Below are positions 26,604 through 35,925 of a stretch of DNA of 64,000 bases, in pieces. The stretch spans positions 744,001 through 808,000 of the forward strand of contig CAWANF010000001.1 of NCBI GenBank assembly GCA_963783355.1, written 5' to 3'. Source of the stretch: CAWANF01 sp963783355. Lineage in GTDB: Bacteria > Bacteroidota > Rhodothermia > Balneolales > DATFMH01. The notes beneath the pieces are model-generated. The model saw only the letters and a list, made by a program, of their open reading frames with translations, was not told the origin of the DNA and made no database searches. The position numbers and the translations under genes are program-made. Position 1 is the first letter of the stretch; every line of letters starts with the position of its first letter.

Positions 26604-27788
26604 ATGGCTTACAATGCCCCCGATCAAAAAGGGTATTATGGTCGCTTTGGCGGCCGGTTCGTACCTGAAATTTTAATACCTGCATTAGCGGAACTGGAAC
26701 AGGCTTATGAGGCCGCTCAGAACGATCCGGAATTTCGTGAAATGTATCTGTACCTGTTGCACGAGTATGTTGGAAGGCCCACGGCATTAACCTTTGCAGA
26801 GCGTATGACCGAGCATTACGGCAAGGCGAAAATATACCTGAAAAGAGAAGATTTATGTCATACGGGAGCTCATAAAATCAACAATACTATCGGGCAAATA
26901 TTACTTGCGCGACGCATGGGGAAGAAGCGGATTATTGCGGAAACCGGCGCCGGACAACATGGCGTTGCAACCGCAACAGTTTGTGCCAGATTTGGGTTAG
27001 AATGTATCGTATATATGGGTAAAGAAGATACTGAACGACAAAAACTTAATGTCGATCGGATGAAGCTTCTTGGAGCAGAGGTTCGCCCGGTATACAGCGG
27101 TTCGCAAACGTTGAAAGATGCCACTAACGAAGCGATACGCGACTGGGTCACTAATGTTGATGATACATTCTATATCATAGGCTCGGTTGTGGGGCCTCAT
27201 CCATACCCGATGATGGTCAGAAATTTTCAAAAAATAATCGGGGAAGAAACCCGGAAACAGATACTGGACAAAGAAGGAAAGCTGCCTGATTATGTTCTGG
27301 CATGTGTGGGGGGCGGCTCTAATGCCATGGGAATATTTTACCCATTCATCAATGATTCTTCAGTGAAAATGATAGGCCTTGAAGCGGCCGGATATGGAGT
27401 TGAAACGGATAAAACGGCAGCATCCATCAGCCGGGGTGAGACGGGTATTTTGCATGGTTCGCTCAGCTATCTTTTGCAGAATGCCGACGGACAGGTTCAG
27501 CTGGCTCATTCCGTCAGTGCCGGACTCGATTATCCCGGTATAGGCCCGGAACATGCTTATTTAAACGACACCCAAAGGGTAACCTATTTACCGGTTTCGG
27601 ATGATGAAGCCATGGAGGCTGTAAAGCTTATATCTCGACTGGAGGGAATTATTCCTGCTATTGAAACCGCACACGCCCTGGCTCATCTGGAGAAATTAAT
27701 GCCACAAACCAATAAAGACGAAATCGTAATAGTGAACAGTTCGGGTCGTGGCGATAAGGATATGGGAACCATTTCAAATTATTTATGA
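26604..27788 (+). CDS. trpB: Tryptophan synthase beta chain
   Basis: Condenses indole and serine to tryptophan with PLP. About 394 residues. Seen: YYGRFGGRFVPE, REDLCHTGAHKINNT with PLP Lys91, AETGAGQHGVATAT, the phosphate loop GGGSNAMG, GLDYPGIGPEHA, and SGRGDKDM. This is the standard TrpB1 form. ATG 26604 gives the usual N-terminus; TTG at 26589 is the alternative. Confidence 0.96.
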   Translation: MAYNAPDQKGYYGRFGGRFVPEILIPALAELEQAYEAAQNDPEFREMYLYLLHEYVGRPTALTFAERMTEHYGKAKIYLKREDLCHTGAHKINNTIGQILLARRMGKKRIIAETGAGQHGVATATVCARFGLECIVYMGKEDTERQKLNVDRMKLLGAEVRPVYSGSQTLKDATNEAIRDWVTNVDDTFYIIGSVVGPHPYPMMVRNFQKIIGEETRKQILDKEGKLPDYVLACVGGGSNAMGIFYPFINDSSVKMIGLEAAGYGVETDKTAASISRGETGILHGSLSYLLQNADGQVQLAHSVSAGLDYPGIGPEHAYLNDTQRVTYLPVSDDEAMEAVKLISRLEGIIPAIETAHALAHLEKLMPQTNKDEIVIVNSSGRGDKDMGTISNYL

Positions 27789-27789
27789 T

Positions 27790-28590
27790 ATGAACAGATT
27801 AGAAAAAGTTTTTAGCAAGTCGAAAGCATCCGAAAAAGTAATGAGCCTTTTTTTGACTACAGGCTTTCCTACTATTGAAAGTACATCTGATTTGGTCCTT
27901 ACAATGGAAAAGGCCGGTGCCGATTTGATCGAACTTGGAATGCCCTTCAGTGATCCGCTTGCCGACGGGCCTACCATTCAGTATTCGAGCGAAGTCGCTT
28001 TGAAAAACGGAGTAACTATTGGCAAAGTGATCGAAACGGTGAAACAGATACGTGAAATGTCTGAAATTCCGATCATCCTGATGGGATATCTAAACCCGGT
28101 TTTACATTATGGAATAGAAGCATTTTGCCGTGACGCTTCCGAAGCTGGTGTTGACGCCCTGATTCTGCCTGATGTTCCTGTGGAGGAATCAGAGATAGTG
28201 GAAAAGTATTCAAAAGCTTATAATCTCAACATGATCTACCTGATTGCGCCCAATACCTCCGACGATCGAATGAAACTTATTGACGAGCGCTCCGACGGTT
28301 TCGTTTATTGTGTTTCAGTGACAGGAGTGACCGGGGCAAGAACCGGTAAAGAAGTGGAAGATTCCGTAAATCGTTTTATCGATCGGGTAAACAAGAATAT
28401 TACCAAAAATCCTGTGATGATTGGTTTCGGGATTAAAACGCATCAGGATGCGATGAAGATATCTGCAAAAGTGAACGGGTTCATTGTGGGCAGCGCATTA
28501 ATTGATTGTATCAAAAAGTATTATCCCGAAGCCGGATGGAAGGATCAGGTCATGAATTTTGTTCATGAATTAAAATATGGGAAATCATAA
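27790..28590 (+). CDS. trpA: Tryptophan synthase alpha chain
   Basis: Cleaves indole-3-glycerol phosphate to indole, which is channelled to TrpB. 266 residues from ATG 27790, one base after the trpB stop; a longer in-frame extension inside trpB is not credible. Seen: catalytic Glu48 (ADLIELGMPFSDP) and Asp59 (PLADGPTIQ), ILMGYLNPVLHYG, VSVTGVTGAR, and GFGIKTHQDA. Last gene of the trp operon. Confidence 0.96.
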   Translation: MNRLEKVFSKSKASEKVMSLFLTTGFPTIESTSDLVLTMEKAGADLIELGMPFSDPLADGPTIQYSSEVALKNGVTIGKVIETVKQIREMSEIPIILMGYLNPVLHYGIEAFCRDASEAGVDALILPDVPVEESEIVEKYSKAYNLNMIYLIAPNTSDDRMKLIDERSDGFVYCVSVTGVTGARTGKEVEDSVNRFIDRVNKNITKNPVMIGFGIKTHQDAMKISAKVNGFIVGSALIDCIKKYYPEAGWKDQVMNFVHELKYGKS

Positions 28591-28592
28591 AA

Positions 28593-28621
28593 TTGTATTT
28601 TCTGATTCTTAAATAATTTTG
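28593..28621 (+). promoter_or_regulatory. Candidate Bacteroidota-type promoter of the DUF4837 gene
   Basis: TTG at 28593-28595 and TAATTTTG at 28614-28621, 18 bases apart, matching -33 TTG / -7 TAnnTTTG. It lies between trpA and the lipoprotein gene at 28699, leaving a leader of about 70 bases. No terminator is seen after trpA, so read-through is possible. Confidence 0.5.
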
Positions 28622-28698
28622 GATTAGATTCGTTTAGTACATAGAAAATGAAAATATTTGTTCAAATATCACTATGCGAATCATAAACTTATTGAATT

Positions 28699-29871
28699 AT
28701 GTTTAAACACGGATCTCGGTTAATTACGGGGACTTTAATTCTGTTGGTTTTGGCTTCTTTGTATGGTTGTAATGGGGATTATCGTTTAGAAGCACAGGGC
28801 CCTGATGACAGCATTATGGTAGTCATGGATTCCACACAATGGAAAAGCAAGACCGCTGATGCTATTCGTAATGTTTTTGGCGGATACATAACTACTCTTC
28901 CTAATGCCGAGCCACGATATAACCTGAATTTTGTAAGCCTGAAGAGCAATAAAGTTCTCGATTTTGCCAAAAAGCAAAAGAATGTCATTTTTGCGGGTAC
29001 CATTGATGGCAATTCGAATACATCTAAGTTTATTCGATCACTTTTGAGTAAAGAAGTTCAGAGCCGTGTCCGTTCAAGAGATAATTTCGTATTTCCACTA
29101 AAAGACCTCTGGTATCGTAATCAATGGACGCTTATCCTGACCTCGACGTCTGATGATACGCTGGCAAAATATATTGACGAGTCGGAACCACGTTTACTTT
29201 CCGATATAGGTAAAGTTATTAGACGCCGGAACCTGGAAGATATCTATGATCGCGGAGAGCAAAAAAATCTTGAGAAGAAGATTTGGGACGAACATGGTTT
29301 TAGTATTCGTGTTGAGCATGATTATCAGATAAGTGCCGATACTACCCATTTCCTGAGTTTACAATTTTACATGCCTACCAATGATCGATGGTTATGGGTT
29401 TGGTGGAAGAACAATGTTACTAATATCGATTTTCTGGATTCACATTGGGCTAATGCTACGCGTGACAGCTTAATGAAAATATACGTTAGAGGTACTCACG
29501 ACAGTTCCTATGTAGCTACCGAATATCGACGTGATGTGATTACCAAGCCGATTATGCTGAATGGTTATTACACATTGAAGACAAACGGAACCTGGCGTAT
29601 GGTGAATGATGCGATGGGCGGGCCTTTTGTGAGTTATGCTATTTATGTGCCAGAGCAAGAACGCTTGTACATGCTGGATTTCTCTCAATTCGCACCAAAG
29701 TATCCCAAACGCCGTTTTGTCCGTCAGTTTGAAGCTATGGCTCATACATTCAAGGCCGACACAACGTTGTCGCCGGCCGAACTTAAGCAGTTGGAACAGA
29801 AGCAATACCAGGAAATGTTAAAGAAGAAGAAAAAAAATAAAGAAGTAGTTGTTAAATCTTCTAAGAAATAA
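28699..29871 (+). CDS. DUF4837 family lipoprotein
   Basis: 390 residues. Lipoprotein signal with basic start and lipobox SLYGC (Cys24). The body matches the Bacteroidota-specific DUF4837 family: IMVVMDSTQWKSK near the start, and a second half with SVRVEHDYQI-like IRVEHDYQIS, WLWVWWKNN and GGPFVSYAIYVPEQ. A lysine-rich tail follows. Family function unknown; probably anchored in the outer membrane facing the periplasm. Confidence 0.8.
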   Translation: MFKHGSRLITGTLILLVLASLYGCNGDYRLEAQGPDDSIMVVMDSTQWKSKTADAIRNVFGGYITTLPNAEPRYNLNFVSLKSNKVLDFAKKQKNVIFAGTIDGNSNTSKFIRSLLSKEVQSRVRSRDNFVFPLKDLWYRNQWTLILTSTSDDTLAKYIDESEPRLLSDIGKVIRRRNLEDIYDRGEQKNLEKKIWDEHGFSIRVEHDYQISADTTHFLSLQFYMPTNDRWLWVWWKNNVTNIDFLDSHWANATRDSLMKIYVRGTHDSSYVATEYRRDVITKPIMLNGYYTLKTNGTWRMVNDAMGGPFVSYAIYVPEQERLYMLDFSQFAPKYPKRRFVRQFEAMAHTFKADTTLSPAELKQLEQKQYQEMLKKKKKNKEVVVKSSKK

Positions 29872-29913
29872 ATATTGGATATCTCTTATTACCGTTACTG
29901 AAGCTTATTTTTA

Positions 29914-30717
29914 ATGAGAAGTGATTTTAAAAAGGATTTGAAAGCGGCAGTTTCAAATGTTGTTTCCAGGTACGGCGATTATGCTGCTGTCCCAAAACTT
30001 GCCGCTGAAAAGATGACGGCCTCATTGGAGCCGTGGCTCGATTTAGTTCCAAGCGGACCCATTCTTGAGGTGGGTTGTGGAACAGGATTAGTCACAGAAC
30101 GTTTGTTGCCTTTATTTCCGGGAAGAGAAATGATCATCTCAGATATTTCTCCTGAAATGCTAGATATCTGCAAACATAACATATCAGAGAAAGGACTTTT
30201 ACGGGATGGAATCCGTTTTGAGGTTCTGGATGCGGAAAAGATTAACGATATTGAGAAATATGCCCTGATAATTTCCGGGTATACCCTTCAATGGTTCAGC
30301 GATGCTATGACCGGCGGTTATGCGTTAATCGATGCCTTAAAACCCACCGGTTTATTGATTTTATCTTTTCTCGGCAGCAAGAGTTTCTTTCAGTGGAAGT
30401 CGGCATGTGAAGCACTGGATATCCCATTTACCGGGAATGCACTTCCTGAACTGGATCGAATTGGCGTTCAATTTTCCATGAAACCTGTCTTGATTGATAC
30501 GTTTGATGAAATTTATCCCGAACGATATGATAATGCATTGGGGTTCTTCAGATCTCTTAAAAATACCGGTGAAGCGGTTAAGGTCGATAAAGATAAGAAA
30601 TTGAGCGTCGGACAAATGCGTGCGTTACTGGCTCAAATCGATAGCAAGAGTCAAAGTGTCATTGAGATGGGATATCATCTTGTTTATATGGCCGCCCGAA
30701 AGAACGAAAAAGGATAG
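29914..30717 (+). CDS. BioC-like malonyl-ACP O-methyltransferase
   Basis: 267 residues. SAM-dependent methyltransferase with motif I ILEVGCGTGLVTERL (50-64), motif II LIISGYTLQWF and a C-terminal SLKNTGE that resembles the BioC pattern (SLK.TGA). BioC methylates malonyl-ACP to start pimelate synthesis for biotin. No other bio gene is nearby, so assignment is by sequence pattern only; another small-molecule methyltransferase is possible. Confidence 0.7.
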   Translation: MRSDFKKDLKAAVSNVVSRYGDYAAVPKLAAEKMTASLEPWLDLVPSGPILEVGCGTGLVTERLLPLFPGREMIISDISPEMLDICKHNISEKGLLRDGIRFEVLDAEKINDIEKYALIISGYTLQWFSDAMTGGYALIDALKPTGLLILSFLGSKSFFQWKSACEALDIPFTGNALPELDRIGVQFSMKPVLIDTFDEIYPERYDNALGFFRSLKNTGEAVKVDKDKKLSVGQMRALLAQIDSKSQSVIEMGYHLVYMAARKNEKG

Positions 30718-30769
30718 TACATCACCGCTAATTTTATGCCGCTCCTAAATGAGGTGTTTGAATACCTTT

Positions 30770-30797
30770 CATATCTCATATCTCATATCTCATATCT
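30770..30797. repeat. Heptanucleotide tandem repeat (CATATCT x4)
   Basis: Four perfect copies of CATATCT in the 87-base gap between the convergent bioC-like and msrB genes. Copy number is likely to vary between strains by slipped-strand mispairing. Confidence 0.9.
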
Positions 30798-30804
30798 AAA
30801 GTCC

Positions 30805-31224
30805 CTAATCTTCTTCTTTTTCTTCGAAGTCTAATGAAGTTGAATTCACGCAATAACGCTGTCCTGTTGGGTTTGGGCCATCATCGAAGATGTGGCCTAA
30901 ATGAGATCCGCAATTGCTGCATTGTATTTCCGTGCGATGCATGAAAAAGCTGTTATCATCTTTATAAATGATATTATCTTCATCGGAAGGTTCAAAGAAA
31001 CTGGGCCATCCGCAACCCGAATCATATTTTGAAGCACTTGAGCGGAATAATTCGTGTCCGCAGGCTGCGCATCGGTAAATGCCGGTTCGTTTTTCTTTAT
31101 AGAATTTGCCGGCATAAGGAATATCAGTGCCTTTTTCCCGTAAAATTTTATACTGTTCGGGAGTTAATTTTTCTTTCCATTCCTCTTCGGTCAAATTGAT
31201 TTTAGGAATCTTTTCTTCCTTCAT
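30805..31224 (-). CDS. msrB: Peptide methionine-R-sulfoxide reductase
   Basis: Repairs methionine-R-sulfoxide in proteins. About 139 residues. Seen: two zinc CxxC pairs (CAACG and CSNCG), GWPSFFEP, the HRTE(I)QC block, and the catalytic Cys in GQRYCVNSTSL. ATG 31224 chosen (TTG at 31230 is two codons longer). No MsrA fusion. Monocistronic. Confidence 0.95.
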   Translation of the reverse strand: MKEEKIPKINLTEEEWKEKLTPEQYKILREKGTDIPYAGKFYKEKRTGIYRCAACGHELFRSSASKYDSGCGWPSFFEPSDEDNIIYKDDNSFFMHRTEIQCSNCGSHLGHIFDDGPNPTGQRYCVNSTSLDFEEKEED

Positions 31225-31591
31225 TCGCAATTATATTTAATACCATTTTTTGTTGAACAGTTATTAGGTTTGAAACATTCATTGAACGAAGGTATTGAAA
31301 CAAAAAGATAATGTTCCATCATCCAGATATGTAATAATCATATTGCTCCTTATTTAAATTTTGATTAACCTTATTAAAAATATTAAAGAGTAAATGTTCT
31401 GACCGGCATTCGGATAGAGTCAATTCATCGAAGAGAGTTACAAATTTTTTATGTGTCTGGTTCGGAGCTACTTAGTCAACGGTAATTCATGAAAGACCGT
31501 TTAAACTGGCTTAACAGTAAAGATATACAGGTCTGGCTGGTCAATTTGAAACTATCATCAAGAAGAGCGCTATGAAGAGAGGGGTATTTCA
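31225..31591. other. Intergenic region upstream of msrB and the small lipoprotein
   Basis: 367 bases, AT-rich. Holds one copy of a diverged 23-base repeat (GTCAACGGTAATTCATGAAA... at 31475-31497; the partner is at 32060). A GAGAGGGG string near 31576-31583 is the likely ribosome-binding site for TTG 31592. No clear promoter box or RNA gene was recognised. Confidence 0.5.
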
Positions 31592-32082
31592 TTGTTTTTG
31601 AGAAAATATAAATCAGGTATAACCCGGTTATGGCCGGTTCTGACATTTTGTATCCTGTTCGTCACATCTATATTTATTTCAAATTGTCAGACAGAACGTT
31701 CAGGGTGCCATGGGTATATAGTTGTGCAAAACCCGATTCCGGATACTACGCTTTATGTGGGAGGAGATTCATTAATAATAGATCTCGTGGGAAACCCGCC
31801 GGTTTTCATTCATACAGCACATAAACTTATGAGTTTTACCGCCCAATCCACTGATCTTGAAGGTCAACTGGTTGTTTCCTCTACTATTAAATTGAATCTT
31901 AATACGAATAGAGTAACCTTACTAAAGGTGGTTCCCTATAATGCAGGGAAAGCCATCGTTTCTGTGAGGGCGGAAGATGATTGTATCGACTATTGGGTGA
32001 CGGCCTCTTTTACCGTTACAGTGATAGACACAACCAGTCACTGATATCAATTGTTCAGGGTCAATGGTAATTCATGACTGAC
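31475..32082 (+). repeat. Imperfect 23-base direct repeat flanking the small lipoprotein gene
   Basis: Copies at 31475-31497 and 32060-32082 agree at 20 of 23 positions (shared core GGTAATTCATGA). A second shared string CAATTTGAA follows at 31542 and 32104 and TCATCAA after that, in the same order. May be a diverged duplicated leader or regulatory segment. Confidence 0.4.
31592..32044 (+). CDS. Small predicted lipoprotein with Ig/cadherin-like fold
   Basis: 150 residues. Basic n-region, hydrophobic stretch, lipobox FISNC (Cys32). Mature part has the pattern of cadherin-like or putative Ig repeats: PDTTLYVGGDSLIIDL at the start and KAIVSVRAEDD...ASFTVTV at the end. Start TTG 31592 preceded by GAGAGGGG. 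Flanked on both sides by copies of an imperfect 23-base repeat. Function unknown. Confidence 0.65.
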   Translation: MFLRKYKSGITRLWPVLTFCILFVTSIFISNCQTERSGCHGYIVVQNPIPDTTLYVGGDSLIIDLVGNPPVFIHTAHKLMSFTAQSTDLEGQLVVSSTIKLNLNTNRVTLLKVVPYNAGKAIVSVRAEDDCIDYWVTASFTVTVIDTTSH

Positions 32083-32367
32083 TGTCGACTCTTCAGAAAG
32101 TACCAATTTGAACAGCCCAATAGAATACTTTCATCAAAATTGATCAGAGATTTCCTTTTAGATCTCATTATTAGTAATTAATTGTTGCGGAATATTTTGC
32201 CTGTTACTTATCTTTAATTCCTATTAAGGCATCCGGGGGGGCAGACTTTTAATTCCGTTCTCAGTTTCGAAATGAGCAAAGAGAGTATTCCAACCTTTTG
32301 ATGGGGTGTAAGCCATTAAAAAATTAAAGTTTTTAGATTTTATTCGCCTTGCTTTATATTGAGCCTT
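32045..32367. other. Intergenic region upstream of trkH
   Basis: 323 bases. Contains the second copy of the 23-base repeat (32060-32082) and a run of seven G (near 32235-32241). No convincing promoter, terminator or RNA gene was found. Confidence 0.5.
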
Positions 32368-34227
32368 ATGAAAATAACTGCCTTTTTTAAAAAGCTTAAC
32401 CTTATATACCGGGCCTTCAGGCTGAAATACCGCAGAAGAGTTCTGCTGATATTTCATAATGTTCAGGATGATCTATACGAAATTAATATCAAAGCAGAAC
32501 CTTACCTTCATTATGTGACGTTTCTGCTTGTTTTGATCGCTTTTCTGACTGTCCTGATCCCCATGGGTTTTCGGTTAAGCGACCAGCTGCTGCAATGGAA
32601 CCAGGATTTGGAAATAGCACTCTTGCACGGTTTCATCCTATTCTATTTCATAAGAGTTGTTTTGACGGCCAACCGAATAGAATTCATACGAAGAAGGTGG
32701 TTTGAGGGAGTTTTAACCCTGCTTGCCGTTTTGCTGGTCATCCAAATCTGGTTCAGCAGTTTCACGTTATCGTTTCCACTCCTGGAGTGGATCGGCATTT
32801 CACAGCCGCATAATATTGTCCTGGTAGTGATTAAAGTGTACCTGATGCTGCTGGTTATTATCAAGACAATTCAGGCTTTGCCGACGATACTGAACGTCCA
32901 GCAAAATACCGGCCGGTTATTGGTTATCAGTTTCATGGGGCTCATTTTATTCGGCGCTTTATTACTGATGATGCCGAATATGACTGTCGATCAACAGGGA
33001 TTATCGTTTGTGAACGCCTTGTTCACTTCTACGAGTGCCGTTTGTGTGACAGGATTAATTGTCGTCGATACCGCCACGAAATTTACTGTGATGGGGCAGG
33101 CGGTCATTATGATGCTGATGCAATTTGGAGGTATCGGCATTGTAACATTTGCAACCTTTTTTGCCTTGTTTGTCAGTAGTGGATTAGGCGTCGGACAAAT
33201 GACTTTCCTGAGAGATATGCTTCAGGAAAGTAACGTCAACGAGATAACCGGAACATTACAAAAGATTATCGGCCTGACGCTGCTTGTAGAACTCATCGGT
33301 GCGATATCCTTTTTCATCAGCTGGAGCCATCTGATACCGAATGTGAATGACCGAATGTTTTTTGCCGCTTTTCATTCCGTTTCCGCTTTCTGTAACGCCG
33401 GGTTTTCATTGTTCACCAACAATTTTGGTGATTCTCAGAATGTTGTGAACATTGGCGTAAACCTGACAACGATGCTGCTGATTATCTTCGGTGGATTAGG
33501 TTTTACCACGATATGGGAAATATTCCGTGATGCACCAAACCGGATATACAAGCATCACCGGTTGTCGGTTCATACCAAAATAGTCCTCATTACAACGTTG
33601 TTTTTAATTGTCAGCGGTGCTGCTGTGATAATGATGACCGAATGGAATGGCGTCCTTTCAGGTTATTCGTTTGGAAATAAAACGATGATAGCTTTTTTTC
33701 AAAGCGTAACAACAAGAACGGCCGGGTTCAATACGGTGGATATCGGGAAGATGGGATTACCGGCGGCACTGTTTATGATGATTTTGATGTTTATCGGGGC
33801 TTCTCCCGGTTCGACCGGTGGCGGGGTGAAGACGTCGACTGCAGCGGTGTTATTTCTCTCGGTAATGGCCACGATACGCGGTCATAAACGCATTGAAGTA
33901 GGTAAGAAGACCATTCCCAATGATTTAGTCTTTGAAGCGCTGACAGCGTTTATTATGGGGGCGACATTGATATTAGTCAGTACCGAGTTATTATCCGTTT
34001 TTGAAAAATTTAAATTTGTAGATTTATTGTTTGAAGAAATATCTGCGTTTGCTACCTGCGGATTATCACGGGGGATAACTTCTCAGCTTTCCGATTGGGG
34101 AAAAATAATTTTAGTCATTTCCATGTATGTTGGAAGGGTAGGAAGTGTGACTCTGGCCGTCGCTTTTGCAAAACGAATTGATAAGAGAAGATATCAATAT
34201 CCCACGGAATCGGTGTTGGTATCCTGA
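32368..34227 (+). CDS. trkH: Potassium uptake protein TrkH/KtrB family
   Basis: Membrane subunit of a K+ uptake system. About 619 residues, with an extra N-terminal membrane region of about 150 residues before the conserved core. The four pore loops are recognisable, each with its filter glycine: TSAVCVTGL, SAFCNAGF, TTRTAGFNT and SAFATCGLS. Chosen start ATG 32368 (TTG 32359 is three codons longer). The partner RCK subunit gene follows after 24 bases. Confidence 0.93.
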   Translation: MKITAFFKKLNLIYRAFRLKYRRRVLLIFHNVQDDLYEINIKAEPYLHYVTFLLVLIAFLTVLIPMGFRLSDQLLQWNQDLEIALLHGFILFYFIRVVLTANRIEFIRRRWFEGVLTLLAVLLVIQIWFSSFTLSFPLLEWIGISQPHNIVLVVIKVYLMLLVIIKTIQALPTILNVQQNTGRLLVISFMGLILFGALLLMMPNMTVDQQGLSFVNALFTSTSAVCVTGLIVVDTATKFTVMGQAVIMMLMQFGGIGIVTFATFFALFVSSGLGVGQMTFLRDMLQESNVNEITGTLQKIIGLTLLVELIGAISFFISWSHLIPNVNDRMFFAAFHSVSAFCNAGFSLFTNNFGDSQNVVNIGVNLTTMLLIIFGGLGFTTIWEIFRDAPNRIYKHHRLSVHTKIVLITTLFLIVSGAAVIMMTEWNGVLSGYSFGNKTMIAFFQSVTTRTAGFNTVDIGKMGLPAALFMMILMFIGASPGSTGGGVKTSTAAVLFLSVMATIRGHKRIEVGKKTIPNDLVFEALTAFIMGATLILVSTELLSVFEKFKFVDLLFEEISAFATCGLSRGITSQLSDWGKIILVISMYVGRVGSVTLAVAFAKRIDKRRYQYPTESVLVS

Positions 34228-34251
34228 ACACTCATAAATTAAGTTTTTACT

Positions 34252-34956
34252 ATGTCTCAAAAAAAAGACACTCAATTTGCGGTTATCGGATTAGGAGCTT
34301 TCGGATTTTCCCTGGCCAGGACATTAGCAGAAAAGGGGGCTTTTGTTATCGCGGTGGATCATAAAATCGATCGCATTGAAGCAATTAAACGTTTTGTGCC
34401 GGAAGCTATCTGTTTTGATGCCACCGATCCGGAACTTTTGGTGGCTCATGGAATTACAAATGTTGATGTTGCTGTAATTGCGATCGGGGAGGTATTCGAA
34501 CCGGTTGTTCTCATCGCAATGGAATTATTGAATGCCGGGGTAAGAAAAGTTATTGCCCGTGCCAGTAACGACACGCAAGAAACGATTCTGCATAAAATTG
34601 GTATCACACAGGTTATCCATCCCGAGAAACAGGTTGGAGAACGGATGGCCGTAACTTTGGTTCATACCAGTGTAAGTGACTTCTTTGAACTGAGTGATGA
34701 ATTGGCTATTTACGAACTGGAAGCACCAAAGGCGATGTATAATTACACTTTAGAAGAACTTCAGCTTCGTAAAAGATACAATGTCAACCTGATTACCATC
34801 AAGAGACCCATCCTTAAAACGCCTGAAAATGAGCTGGAATCCAATCATTATGAAGTTTTAGGCGTGCTTACAGGCCAGACAAAAATTTATAAGGGGGATC
34901 GAATGGTGTTGGTCGGCAACGAAAAAAGTATTAACAAGATTTTGGAAACGCATTAA
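34252..34956 (+). CDS. trkA: TrkA/KtrA family RCK potassium regulatory subunit
   Basis: Cytoplasmic gating ring subunit of the K+ uptake system. 234 residues: RCK_N Rossmann domain (VIGLGAFGFSLA at 9-20, then DATDPELL and VIAIGE) and a C-terminal RCK_C domain (about 150-234). Nucleotide binding by the first domain gates TrkH/KtrB. Single-RCK form like KtrA rather than the double TrkA of E. coli. Co-operonic with trkH. Confidence 0.93.
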   Translation: MSQKKDTQFAVIGLGAFGFSLARTLAEKGAFVIAVDHKIDRIEAIKRFVPEAICFDATDPELLVAHGITNVDVAVIAIGEVFEPVVLIAMELLNAGVRKVIARASNDTQETILHKIGITQVIHPEKQVGERMAVTLVHTSVSDFFELSDELAIYELEAPKAMYNYTLEELQLRKRYNVNLITIKRPILKTPENELESNHYEVLGVLTGQTKIYKGDRMVLVGNEKSINKILETH

Positions 34957-34979
34957 TAACTCACTTCTTATTATCATTT

Positions 34980-35675
34980 ATGGACGTATTAATTTCCGGG
35001 AAATCTTCTTTTAAACTGGAAGTTCCCTACCGTTTAATTGAAATCGGGCCTGAAGGGGAGAAACCTTTAATTGTTTATTTGCACGGCTATGGCCAGAATA
35101 TGGAACAGTTTATTAAACTGACCAGCCCGATGCACAGGCTTAGTGCTTATCATCTTTATATCCAGGGCCCATATCCTGTTACTGCACGTATTGAAAGAAA
35201 TCAAAAATGGGGATATGCCTGGTATTTATATAGCGGGAAACAGGGTTCTTTCGTGAAATCCCTGGAATACAGTTCTGAATTTATCCAGGAAATCCTTGAT
35301 AGCATTTTACCTCATATATCTGCAAACAGGGTATGCATTTTAGGATATTCTATGGGAGCTTATCTGGCCGGTTATTTTGGTTTATCCCGATGGAAGCATA
35401 CGAATGAGTTAATCATCATTGGCGGCCGAATCAAAACCGAAGTATTCAAATCGCACTGGGAACGCAGAAAACATATTAATATTTTGGCGCTGCATGGCAA
35501 ATCGGATGATAAAGTTTTACCAACTCCTCAGGAAGAACAGATTAAATTCCTGAAAGAAAAAGGGCTTAATGCTGAATTTCAGATGTTGGACGAAGCTCAT
35601 GGATTGTCCCGCAGGTATTTGAAAAAAGCAAAGCAATGGCTCATAGAAAAGGGGTATTCCGAACTCATTTTATGA
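34980..35675 (+). CDS. Alpha/beta-hydrolase, predicted esterase
   Basis: 231 residues, phospholipase/carboxylesterase-like. Seen: LIVYLHGYGQN (oxyanion region), nucleophile elbow GYSMG (Ser), Asp in GKSDDKV and His in DEAHG, a complete catalytic triad. Substrate unknown. It lies 23 bases after trkA and may be transcribed with it, but no functional link is evident. Confidence 0.85.
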   Translation: MDVLISGKSSFKLEVPYRLIEIGPEGEKPLIVYLHGYGQNMEQFIKLTSPMHRLSAYHLYIQGPYPVTARIERNQKWGYAWYLYSGKQGSFVKSLEYSSEFIQEILDSILPHISANRVCILGYSMGAYLAGYFGLSRWKHTNELIIIGGRIKTEVFKSHWERRKHINILALHGKSDDKVLPTPQEEQIKFLKEKGLNAEFQMLDEAHGLSRRYLKKAKQWLIEKGYSELIL

Positions 35676-35801
35676 CAATAGCTTAAAAAAGTGATCTTAC
35701 GTTACATAAATATTAAAATTTTCTAATGATTATATAACTCGCTGTGTACCAATATATTAAAGTGGTGTTAAATGGGGTAAAAAAATGCAATTACAACTTA
35801 T

Positions 35802-35831
35802 TTGACAGCAGTTAATTTACTTTAATATAAA
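35802..35831 (+). promoter_or_regulatory. Candidate sigma-70-like promoter of the response regulator
   Basis: TTGACA (35802-35807) and TATAAA (35826-35831), spacing 18, about 95 bases upstream of the ATG at 35926. This resembles the classical -35/-10 pair rather than the Bacteroidota TAnnTTTG box. Confidence 0.4.
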
Positions 35832-35925
35832 AAGTTCTATCTTAAAATAGCGGAATAGCCCTTGGCTTTTCGTTGAGCAGAGAGTTTGGGGGAATTGATA
35901 ATTCCAAATATACGGGGTGATATAT

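Noticed and set aside
32224..32457. 77-codon minus-strand ORF before trkH
   Set aside because: It overlaps the trkH N-terminus, has low-complexity basic composition and no ribosome-binding site; judged a shadow.
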